Shown piece by piece: positions 1-9,037 of a stretch of DNA of 64,000 nt. Source of the stretch: Ascidia mentula (taxonomy: Eukaryota; Chordata; Ascidiacea; Phlebobranchia; Ascidiidae). The notes below the pieces were generated by a model, which saw only the letters and a list, made by a program, of their open reading frames with translations, was not told where the DNA came from and did no database searches. Location of the stretch: NCBI GenBank assembly GCA_947561715.1, contig OX387202.1:4663001-4727000 (forward strand). Reading direction: 5' to 3'. Within the stretch, counting starts at the first letter, position 1; each line of letters begins with the position of its first letter. A program made the translations under genes and the position numbers.

Positions 1-420
1 AACATTTTCCCAAACAATCTTGTCCCTTTCTTCCATGTTGTTTCGAAAAACCTGCAAGATACACTGATTATTATAGGTTTACTGATACAGTGAATGCTAC
101 TAACAATACTAACACTCTCTGGACTAAACAACACAAAATGTTGGGCTTCTGAAGCTTAACTTAATGGAAATTCACCTGTAGAAAAAAGGCCAAGGAACAA
201 TAACAGGATCATAAGTCGGTAAAAAACTTCCACAAATAAACTAATGTTCTGCCAGAATGTAGAACGAATGTCTGAAGTTTCTCTTTTACCTCCAGGCAAA
301 AAACACTTCCCCATTATTTCTCACGGATGGGTGCGCATAGGGGAATACCCCCAATCGAAACAACTATCTTCTCATTGTGAGGTGATGACGCGTTTGTTTG
401 CGAAAAAATGCTGACTCATT
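1..420. repeat. Direct repeat, copy 1 (partner 1535-1955)
   Basis: This stretch matches 1535-1955 in the same orientation. The matching blocks include CTTTCTTCC followed by TTGTTTCGA, the phrase AACAATAACAGGATCATA, and a 170-bp block (about 250-420 against 1780-1940) containing AGAATGTAGAACGAATGTCT and TGTGAGGTGATGACGCG. Identity is about 85 percent by eye with small indels. No coding frame is conserved between the copies. I do not recognise a family; the copy starts at or before the window edge. Confidence 0.75.
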
Positions 421-1048
421 ATGGTGACTTTTAAACTTGTTACGATCCGAGTCTCAAACAATGGGGGATTGGGCGCATGGGTTAATAATAAAAAGTCGCA
501 AAACGGATTTGAAGGCTTTCTTGCTGCAAATTTATGGGCAAGTCTAGCTTTGTCCATTTCCTGATTACGTTTACCCTTTTACAGTATTTCGGTAGTTTTT
601 TGTCCATGCAAATCCCCTAAAACTCGCGATACAGCGTTTTGATACCTGGCAAGTTCAGTCCAACTCACATATTTTGTCATGTTGAGATTGACAAGTTCCG
701 TTGTAAGGAAGCATTTCAAACTTATCTTTTTGTTCAAAAACAAGAACACATAACGTGGAGATCAAAAATTTGAACAGACGAAACACAAACAACGAATGTA
801 TTTATCACCTTACTTTGCTTTCTTTAACTCATTTTGAAACAAACATTGTGTGTACCACTGTTGTTTTAAGCAAATGCAAACACGTCACATGAGACAAAAA
901 GCACGTATGATTTATTTTTAAAATGTTTTATAGACAGGTTATACTTTGTTCCACTAAAGTAGCAGGCGAGACATTCGATAATTGCAGGTAAATGTACATG
1001 TACGTCCATAAATAAAAAGTACTGATGGTTAAATTCTGGAGGTTTCGT

Positions 1049-1184
1049 TTATTCTTCTTCCGAATAATAGTAGTCGTAAGCTAAACTTCCAATTTTCCAC
1101 AATCCACCAAGAACTGCTGCATATTTGTTGTATGTCTTCCCAGCACACGTTCCACAGTGTATAGCGCAAGATGACACGTCTGAC
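1049..1184 (-). CDS. Possible terminal exon of an unrecognised gene
   Basis: Reading the minus strand, an acceptor (TTTTTTGAAG) at 1185 opens a 45-codon frame that starts with one base of a split codon and ends at TAA (1049-1051). The frame includes CAIHCGTCAGKTYNKYAAV and finishes DYYYSEEE. The stop overlaps an AATAAA hexamer, as in many compact genes. The C-x2-C-x-G-K spacing and the acidic, tyrosine-rich tail look protein-like, but I cannot place the family. I found no upstream exon between 1185 and about 1800, so this could be a fossil exon or chance. Treat as tentative. Confidence 0.3.
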
Positions 1185-1534
1185 CTTCAAAAAATTATAT
1201 TTAAATGTAACACATATAATGTAATACTTTTGGCACAAAGTTTCTTGGTCGTAAATGTTTGAGAACAAGTAAAACATACGTTTAACCACGCATATTTGTA
1301 ACCAGTTTTTGTACATGAGTCATGTGTATACGTAAGTGGTTATATTCCACATCAGTACATTTGTGCTATAAGCAAAACATTTTTAGAAAAGAGCAATTGT
1401 GGAATTTGTCTTGGGCTTGTAGCAGCAGCAAGTTGTATTTTGCAAGCTAATAACTACATTTATATGAGTGTGCAGATAACATTTACTATATATATGTTTT
1501 GGTCCACTTACTTCTTAAGACAAGACGAACATTT

Positions 1535-1955
1535 TTCTACGCAGTCTTGTCTCTTTCTTCCTTGTTGTTTCGACAAACCTACAACAGACAGAGGTTTCGT
1601 TAATCGACATCAAACTAAAAAATTAACAAAACTAACATCAAATTTTTAGTATGTAAAAATGTAATTTCACCGGTGGTTAAATGCCCCAGAAACAGCAACA
1701 ATAACAGGATCATAGGCACGCTTGGCATATTCTAAGTTGTCAGAAAAAGTTAAAGCTACCTACTACACTAAACTAATGGCCTGACAGAATGTAGAACGAA
1801 TGTCTGAAGTTCCTCTTTTACCTCCAGACTAAAGAACACTTCCCATTATTTCCCACAGGTTGGTGCGCAAAGGGGAATACCCCGGATCGAAACAACTATC
1901 TCCTCATTGTGAGGTGATGACGCGTTTGCTTGTGAAAGAATGCTGGCTCATTGTC
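1535..1955. repeat. Direct repeat, copy 2 (partner 1-420)
   Basis: Second copy of the 400-bp direct repeat described at the window start, in the same orientation and separated from it by about 1.1 kb that contains the tentative terminal exon. Likely a local segmental duplication, since both copies share several blocks in the same order. Confidence 0.75.
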
Positions 1956-2105
1956 CCATTGAAAAAGTGTTCTGTACACGCCTTGTTATTGTACGTAGAT
2001 GTCCTTACGGTCGGGCGATAGGGGATTTTCCTGTTTCATGCGTGGAAACTTTAACCTATGTTTCCACGAAGATTTTGCAATATTATAACACTAATATTTA
2101 GTTTA

Positions 2106-2458
2106 TGTGCAAAAAAAGCCATAATATTGCAAAGCTGCAGACAGGGTGTGTACACGCACTGTTTCGACCTGTAAGGTCTCATCAGTGCAGCTGTTGAGTG
2201 GCACTGTGCTAGCTTTCACACTAGCAGCGAACTAGTCTCTTTGTGGTACCTTTCGGTCAACGTCGATCTGCAGGGTACCCTATACTAGGTACCGAACAAC
2301 AGAGACGACGAACCACTGTGGAGCGCACTATGGCCAAACGGAACTGCTTGGTAACCGATAGTGCAAAAGGCATAAAACACCAATGTAATATATGTGCAAA
2401 AAAAGCCATAATATTGCAAAGCTGCAGACAGGGTGTGTACACGCACTGTTTCGACCTG
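2106..2458 (-). mobile_element. Retrozyme-like hammerhead element, copy 1
   Basis: The element is 353 bp, bounded by two perfect 66-bp direct repeats (2106-2171 and 2393-2458), and flanked by a 13-bp direct duplication AATATTTAGTTTA (2093-2105 and 2460-2472). The two repeats are 287 bp apart, so the insert equals about 1.2 turns of a 287-bp unit. On the minus strand it carries a complete hammerhead ribozyme motif at 2133-2192; the second repeat holds only the 3' half of that motif. It has no coding potential. Small non-coding elements of this kind, with hammerheads and more than one turn of a unit, are called retrozymes in plants and animals. The family assignment is inference; the repeats and core are seen directly. 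Confidence 0.7.
2133..2192 (-). ncRNA. Type I hammerhead ribozyme motif
   Basis: Minus strand 5' to 3': stem I strand AGCTGCA, core CTGATGA, stem II GACC, loop TTACA, GGTC, core GAAA, stem III CAG, a 14-nt loop, CTG, then T-C at 2141-2140, then stem I partner TGCAGCT. Every conserved hammerhead core position is present. Stem I is 7 of 7 paired, stem II 4 of 4, and stem III 3 pairs plus the A15.1-U16.1 pair. Predicted cleavage follows C at 2140 (triplet GTC). The motif lies inside the 2106-2458 element. Confidence 0.8.
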
Positions 2459-3564
2459 CAATATTTAGTTTATTTTTAGCAAAAACGTTGTTGCACACTA
2501 AGAGCATCTTGTTTTTTGCTGGATATGTTTAAAAGCCGTGAATTTCGACACTGTAGAACGTGTGTAGCATTGTCGAACCACGTGGTGAACGAAACAAACG
2601 TTTCGTTTTAAAGATGATTTTCTTATTTTTGAAAAAGCTCTGTGTAATGCCTTGCTAACTATTTTAGTTCGGAAAGAATGATATTTCCAACAAACAGGTC
2701 CGAAACGATAGTTTCTATGTCACGCATGAATCGGGGAAATCTTCATCAACCGTCCGTGAGGTGGGTAATATTATCTACCGTAATTATAGGCACATCTGCT
2801 TTGTGGCCGTTTATTGCGAGTCCAAAAGTCGTAATGACGCTTGCGCGCAATAAAGCAACATAAGGAAAGACGCGTGTGGCAAAGACGCCACATTATCATT
2901 TATTTAAAATACTTACCGTGACCCACTGTAGTTGGTTAAACCACCTGTCAACTTTATGGCCAACAAAAGCTTAGAAGATTTTTTCAACAACTTGTTTATA
3001 AAACACTTTCGCGAAATTCGAGTTAAAGAAGTATTTGCGTACAAGTATTGGAAAAACCTTTTGCAACTACGTTTCAGTTTTCTGTTACTGATGCTGCCAG
3101 ACATATCATAATATAACATAAAAAGCTATTCCGTCAATAAACCTTTTCGTTGAAACAAAATACGACAATACGAAAAAGGTAGCTGACGTGGTCACGCCTC
3201 ATTGCATTTGCATGCCACAGTCGCTTGATTCGTGAAATGTGCCGCGATCCATTCTGCGTAATTGTTACTTGTGTATGTGGTATATTCATGCAATTAATGC
3301 ATGAGAGTTAAGGTGATCGGCAGCATCTAGCGCCCCACCCATGTACCAAGAAGAAAACCTAATCGGGATTCTGTTGGAAACACTTTGCCACAGTTCATCA
3401 ATAAACGTCTGAATCAAACCACCTACTACAGGAAATGAGTAATTTCTATTCTTGGTCTAAAGAGGAACCATGGAATTGTCATCATGAGGTGTTTTCCGCT
3501 TTGGTGTTTGGTGCATGTTTGTTGTTTCATTCATGTTTCTAAAGGTTTCTTTGTTTTGTATTTT

Positions 3565-3880
3565 CTCTCATTTATTATGGCTTTTTTGCACATATATTTT
3601 ATTGGGTTTGATCCGTTAGCACTATCGGTTACCAAGCAGCTCCGTTTGGCCATAGTGCGCTCCACAGTGGTTGGTCTCTGTTGTTTGGTACCCTATAGGT
3701 ACCCAACGGATCGACGTTGACCGAAAGGTACCACAAAGTGGAAATCAGTGTGCCCGCTAGTGTAAAAGCTAGAACAATGCCACAGTCAACAGATGCACTG
3801 ATGAGACCTTATAAGTCGAAGCAGTTTGCACACCCTGTCTGCAGCTCTCAATTAATACGGTTTTTTGCACATATATTTTC
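3565..3880 (+). mobile_element. Retrozyme-like hammerhead element, copy 2
   Basis: Inverted relative of the 2106-2458 element; the shared middle includes the reverse complements of GTGGAGCGCACTATGGCC and TTTCGGTCAACGTCGAT. Both ends carry the same 35-bp stretch (CTCTCA, then TTTTTTGCACATATATTTT), at 3565 and 3845, giving a 280-bp period and about 1.1 turns. The hammerhead on the plus strand (about 3792-3850) keeps CTGATGA and GAAG, but has one mismatch in stem I, one in stem II, and GAAA changed to GAAG. It looks older than copy 1. It interrupts tandem unit A, which units B and C lack, so it inserted after or during the triplication. Confidence 0.65.
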
Positions 3881-4048
3881 ATTCTTATTGAAATATATTT
3901 TCATGAGATAAATTTTCTTGATTTTCCAAGTTTTTTTAATGTGGAATTCATAAAATAAACGTCATAACATTTTCACCGATAGTTAAACATGTTCATACAC
4001 AATTTTGATTTATTCTATCAACCAAATATCTCCGTTATTTTAATAAGG

Positions 4049-4255
4049 ATCCTTTCAAACCAGTTGCAGTAAAAGTATTTAAGGTGATTGGTGGAGAATG
4101 AAGCAAGGACGCCGTATACTTAAAACGTAAGTCAGCAGATAAAGTTTATTTTATTGTTTGTCAATTTCGAAATCGACTATACAGTATTAAACAGGAAGCG
4201 AAGCACCTGCTAAATGAATGGCACGATAACATAGTTCATGTACAACGGTGGGTAA
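4049..4255 (+). pseudogene. Fragment of the adjacent RIP-like kinase gene (exon 2 end, intron, exon 3 start)
   Basis: This 207-bp stretch matches 6474-6680 of the intact kinase gene at about 75-80 percent. It keeps the exon 2 end (coding for a match to SKPVAIKVF), the donor GTAAG, a short intron, and the exon 3 start (match to ARKEAEHL-type and WHDNIV residues). An in-frame TGA sits in the exon 2 part and there is no flanking kinase sequence. Because the intron is retained, the copy arose through DNA rather than from spliced mRNA. It lies inside tandem unit A and cannot encode a kinase. Confidence 0.8.
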
Positions 4256-4550
4256 TTATCAAATATTAACGCTGTAAAACTTATCACACATCTATCAACC
4301 AATTCTGTTGCTGTAAGTCAAGGTGTGCGTTTTTAAACGCCCACTTAGTAATCGACGACAAGCTGTACCTATGAAAGTTCTGCTTGGTATCAACTTGCAG
4401 TAACTTGCAAATCTATTAACTATTAATATTACGCTAATGAGAATACACATAAATACAGGCTTTATTGAATAATGTTTGAATTGTGTGAAAAAGCTGTTAT
4501 GGCAAATTGTCAGCCGTAAGTTATTGATACGCTTTATATTCACGCACTAT

Positions 4551-5407
4551 TGCGTGAGTGCGCTTTGTTGTCATATTCTCCGTTAATTCTGTTGGAAACA
4601 CTTTGCCACAGTTCATCAATAAACGTCTGAATCAAACCACCTACTACAGGAAATGAGTAATTTCTATTCTTGGTCTAAAGAGCAAACATGGAATTGTCAT
4701 CATGAGGTGTTTTCCGCTTTAGTGTTTGGTGCATGTTTGTTGTTTCATTCACTTTTTTCAACTTTCCGTTGTTTTGTTTTTCAGTTAACTTTACATACAT
4801 ATTATTATTGACATATATTTCACTGTGTTTAAGCTTTCTTGAAGTTCGAATTAAGTTTATTTAATAAATATTTGATCAGACAAACGTCATAACATATTCA
4901 CCGAAAGTTATCGACAGATTCCCATATATTTTTGCTTCGTTGAATAAATCAAATGTCATCACTATTAAATTGATCATCACAGATCTATCAACCAATTCTA
5001 TCGCTGCTAGTTAAAATGGCGTTTTTAAACGCCCACTCAGTAAGTGATGACAAGCTATACCTATGTAAGTGCTGCTTGGTATCACATTGCAGGAAATTTG
5101 AAATCGTTATATATTAACATTATGCTCTAATGAAGATACATGGTAATATACGCTTAATTGAGTATCGTATGCTTTAATCAGAAAATCCCTCAAACTGCAT
5201 AAAAGTTATTTTTCCGCAAAATGTATGAACCGAAAAAAAATTTTGTTAGTCACCTTCCTTTTAAGGAAAGCATAAGCCATAAAGTTATGCACAAATTGTT
5301 GCAGCAAAATTCTGAGAGCCGACAAGATTGAACTACTTTTCAAAAACTTATCTCGTCAAAATGTTAGCTTGTTGTCATCCCTAATGTTATTAATAGACCC
5401 TATAATC
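4551..5407. repeat. Tandem duplication unit B
   Basis: Second tandem unit, about 0.87 kb, with the same ordered blocks as units A and C but without the hammerhead element and kinase fragment. It is preceded by the phrase CACTATTGCGTGAGTGCGC (4541), repeated at 5408 in front of unit C, which marks the unit junctions. Confidence 0.8.
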
Positions 5408-6210
5408 TTGCACTATTGCGTGAGTGCGCTTTGTTGTCATATTCTCCGTTAACTCTGTTGGAAACACTTTGCCACAGTTCATCAATAAACGTCTGAATCA
5501 AACCACCTACTACAGGAAATGAGTAATTTCTATTCTTGGTCTAAAGAGGAACCATGGAATTGTCATCATGAGGTGTTTTCCGCTTTAGTGTTTGGTGCAT
5601 GTTTGTTGTTTCATTCATGTTTCTAAAGTGTTTTTGTTTCAAATTTTATTTAACTTAACTTGTATATTATTATTGATATATATTTCACCGTGGTTAAGTT
5701 TTCTTGAAGTTCCATTTTGTGGAATTGTTCAAATAAACGTCATAACATTCTTAGCGAATGTTGACAACATAAATTGTGTGTAAGCTGCAGACAGATGGCC
5801 ACTGTTTTGACCTAAAAGGTCTCATCAGTGCAACAGCTTACACACAATTCATATTATTGGCTCCACATTGGTTAACAACATATTCTCACATATTTTTGCT
5901 TTGTTGAATAGATCAAATGTTATCGCTATAAAACTTATCACAGATCTATCAAACTATTCCGTCACTGCTAGGTAAATGTTTAATTTTAACACAAACAAAC
6001 ACGCCCACTCAGTAAGCGATGACTAGCTGGGCCCAAATGGCGCAACATAAAATCCGAACAGAAAAAGGCAGTTTTCATTGGGCTGGTTATAAATATCTGA
6101 CAAGCCTTTCAGTCAAAGTCGTGTGCTTGGGCCTATTAATGGTTTTGGAAAACATTTCAAGTGGGCCTATCCTTTTTCATATGCTTAGGTTGTGAGAAAG
6201 TAGCAATACG
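5408..6210. repeat. Tandem duplication unit C, abutting the kinase gene
   Basis: Third tandem unit. It ends directly at the 5' end of the kinase gene (start codon 6219), so the repeated blocks are the upstream region of that gene; copies A and B may be duplicated promoter DNA. The unit is interrupted by a short hammerhead repeat at 5772-5849. Its promoter role is inference from position only. Confidence 0.75.
5772..5849 (-). ncRNA. Short hammerhead-derived repeat with long stem I
   Basis: A 78-bp insert in unit C with perfect 16-bp inverted ends (AATTGTGTGTAAGCTG and CAGCTTACACACAATT). On the minus strand the interior reads CTGATGA, GACC, TTTTA, GGTC, then AAAA instead of GAAA, then CAG, a 7-nt loop, CTG, T-C, and TGCAGCTTACAC. 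The inverted ends therefore form an extended hammerhead stem I of about 15 pairs with a small bulge. The G12 to A change would be expected to inactivate cleavage. It could also be viewed as a tiny MITE, but the shared core with the other copies favours a hammerhead origin. Confidence 0.65.
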
Positions 6211-6218
6211 AAGCAAAA

Positions 6219-8150
6219 ATGCCTGAAGTATCGATGGAAAGCGTGAGTAAATCAAGCAACAACTTGATGATTACTAATTTCTAGCACAACTAATATATTC
6301 TTCTCAACATGAAAGATACATAATGTTATTCAATTTAAAGCAAACGTGTTGAAGCTTACTTGTTCAAACTCAGTTACCAAAGTTTGAGGTTTCACAAATA
6401 CTTCTGGACCGTGAGCACTTTCTTGCTGGATGTGGTGGATTTGCTTCAGTTCTCATTGGATATCTGAATGGAGATCCTTCTAAACCAGTTGCAATAAAAG
6501 TATTTGCAGTGGTTGGAGGTATAAAAACCAAGGATGACGTACTTAAAGCGTAAGTTGACAGATAAAGTTTGCATAAATTGTTTCGAATTTCGAAATCTTA
6601 TGTTCACAGTGTCAAAGAGGAAGCGGAACACCTTCAAAAAGTATGGCACGATAACATAGTTCGTGTACATGGGTGGGTGGAATGGGGTTTCAGTATAGGT
6701 ATTGTCATGGAGTTCTGCAAGGGAGGAAATTTAAAAGAGCTTCTCCTTGACAAATCCATTACCCTGGGGCTACCATTGCTTGTCCGCATTCTGCGTAATA
6801 TTGCAGATGCCCTCACAGCATGTCATGGTTTGCTTTCAAGACGTCTCATTCACGTTGATTTGAAACCAGAAAATATTCTTCTCACTGAAAATATTGTTGC
6901 TAAACTAACTGACTTCGGTGCTGCTGAACTTGCCACCATAACAGCAAGTAGATTGAGTGATCATTTGACAAAAAAGAAAAAAGATCAACCCCAATTCACA
7001 CTTTTCTACTGTGCCCCTGAAAAACTAAAGAAATTGTCCATGAAACCGACAGTAGGTCTCGACGTTTATTCGTTTGCTCTAATAATCCACATGGTTCTTA
7101 CAAGAGAACTGCCTTATCCAGCCTGTGATATGAATACATTCATTAACGCGGTTCAACAAGGAAAGAGACCTGCATGTGAGGTCATAAACGAGCTAAAATC
7201 AACCCTATCTGATCCCAACATTGTGGAGGTTCTTGAAAAATTAATGAAAAAATGCTGGGCTCATGACCCATCAGAACGCCCCAAGATGGCCGACATTCGT
7301 GATAAGTTGAAGAAACTCCTTGACCAACAACAATCAGCTCAAATTCAGCAACAAGAGAATCAGGCGGTGGCAAATATGAGCATGCTTTCAACAAATCCCA
7401 ACCCCCAAGTTCGGATCGACAGGTTTTCTGTTCGTACTGGCACGTTGATAGGTATATCCATAATAGTCATATTTGTGTCTATCGGTAAACATGATGAAAT
7501 GTTTAAAGATGGCGAACCTACCACGCCCGGTGATTTCCCGAGAGGAGTTCAGCAATCTTCGAATTTGGGAGGGCGAGGTAAAATTTGGATTTTTTGGCAT
7601 TATGTGGTTTGTTGTAACACGCGAAATACATTTATCAGTATTGCAAGCATCTTCAATGCCCCCAATGGTTGGTCGAGTTGTACATGATCACAGTCCTGAA
7701 ATAAAAATGTCGCCGTCTTCAAGCTCGCAGTTTTCCGGCAAAGTCGATGAGCAAGGAGAAGAAAGTATGCTTGGCGCCGGACCGAGCACATCCACAACAG
7801 GTGAGCTGAACGCTGTGTTTGGTATTAAACAGATCTAAAAGCTTCTGGTCGATATTTAGCTGTTTAGAGTTCCTTATATGCTGTAAGCAAACTCTACAAC
7901 AGAGAAGAACTCTAACAAATATGTTGTTGTTCAAGACACAACCATAAATCAACTACTTGAGAAATACGTTGGTTTCTTGGAGAGAAAACAACACAATCGT
8001 TCAAAATCTGAAAAAGAAGAACTTGTTGCACTATTCAGGGATCTTGGAGCAACTTCCACAATCCCCAAACATATGGCGGATCGGTTTGCAAGCGAGGGGA
8101 AGTTTTTAAGAGCTGTTGCGTTGTATCAAGTTGCCGATGCTTTCGAATAA
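6219..8150 (+). CDS. RIP-like serine/threonine protein kinase
   Basis: Six exons: 6219-6242, 6374-6549, 6610-7451, 7509-7577, 7639-7800, 7888-8150. All junctions are GT-AG, phases agree, and the total is 511 residues. The kinase domain fills about residues 12-290: glycine loop GCGGFASV (27-34), VAIK lysine 50, IHVDLKPENILL with catalytic D150 and N155, DFG at 168-170, and CAPEKL activation-segment end. The HRD arginine is valine, a non-RD kinase like RIPK1 (HKD). A glutamine-rich linker and low-complexity serine/threonine stretch follow; the C-terminal 80 residues (KYVGFLERKQHNRSKSEKEE onward) are soluble, charged and not recognised. Family placement as RIP/TKL-like rests on motifs alone. Nearby: a pseudogene fragment of it lies 2 kb upstream. 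A poly(A) hexamer lies at 8336-8341. Confidence 0.85.
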
Positions 8151-8335
8151 ACTTGCTCATTTCCTTGAGTTAGTTTTATGGCATTGTTAAAGATTCTGGT
8201 GTAAATATTACGAAATCAAAAATACTAAACATATTTTCCTGATATTGTGTGATGTGTGATGTAAAGTTATTAGTAGTAAAAATGTGTGATATGTATTTAA
8301 TGCTTGTAGTAGTGTATCGCCATTTATTTTATGTA

Positions 8336-8341
8336 AATAAA
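8336..8341 (+). terminator. Poly(A) signal AATAAA of the kinase gene
   Basis: AATAAA lies 186 bp after the kinase stop codon and is the first strong hexamer downstream. The kinase and MINDY3 genes converge here, with about 700 bp between this signal and the MINDY3 stop. Confidence 0.5.
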
Positions 8342-9037
8342 CACTCAATTAAAAAACTTCCTTCATTGCACCTGCATCGCCAAAATACGAAGTGGTTATA
8401 CACACTATAACAGGAAATAATATAAATTTGCGTCCTGAAGTAACTCATTGGAATTTTACCTGTTCAAACCCATGATTAGGCGTTAATATTTTATTTTTCG
8501 TTTCGAAAATTGGCGAATTACCTTCGAGATATTGCATGGAAGAGATTTTACCACATTCACACTTGATTCATATTTATAAGTAAATATTCAACCCTATGTT
8601 TGGTTCCGTCGTTGTTTACAGTGTAAAATGCAGCACATTATAGGATACTCTTAACCAGTTTATAACAAGTTCCAGTAGGAATAATAAACTTCACTCCAAG
8701 ATTAATAATTCTACTCTGCTGAATAGAAAGGCACAGCGCAAGTTGTTGGGTAATTGTCTGACTCACAAACGTTACTTTTCAATGACCCCAACTTTGGTAA
8801 ACACGCACTTGATGAAAGCGAACAAAGCATAGTTTGAACCGTAATTGTGCAATAATCCCTTTCCTCTCTTCCACTTTGTGTCGTTATTTTGTCACGTGAT
8901 CTGACGTTTAAATCGTTGTTCATTTGAACTTCAACCAAGACACAAATGCATGTTATATTTCCGAACTTAGATAAATAGTGCACTCATGTGTATCAGCGCA
9001 AATGCAGATAAACAAAACACAGTGGTTTGTGACGTCA
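8342..9037. other. Convergent intergenic region, no gene seen
   Basis: About 700 bp between the 3' ends of the kinase gene (+) and MINDY3 (-). It should contain the MINDY3 3' UTR. A minus-strand frame at 8711-8983 has no recognisable domain or splice context and is not called. Confidence 0.6.

Larger units (their letters stand above)
3367..4550. repeat. Tandem duplication unit A
   Basis: First of three tandem units upstream of the kinase gene. Shared blocks begin with TTCTGTTGGAAACACTTTGC (3370, 4586, 5455) and run about 170 bp through TGGTGCATGTTTGTTGTTTC, then a block with AAACGTCATAACAT (about 3957, 4882, 5736), then a block with CGCCCACT and GACGACAAGCTGTACC-like sequence (about 4337, 5029, 6001). 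Unit A alone carries two insertions: the second hammerhead element (3565-3880) and a kinase gene fragment (4049-4255). Confidence 0.8.

Noticed and set aside
5772-5849. A MITE defined by 16-bp terminal inverted repeats
   Set aside because: The inverted ends are the extended stem I of the hammerhead motif shared with longer copies; a transposase-type origin is not needed.
7452-7508. A transmembrane segment in the kinase (frame continuing through ISIIVIFVS)
   Set aside because: This stretch begins with a GT donor and ends with an AG acceptor in phase with the next exon, so it reads as a short intron.
7578-7687. Alternative C-terminus of the kinase ending near 7687
   Set aside because: Read-through of an intron; exons at 7639-7800 and 7888-8150 join in phase and give a longer protein.
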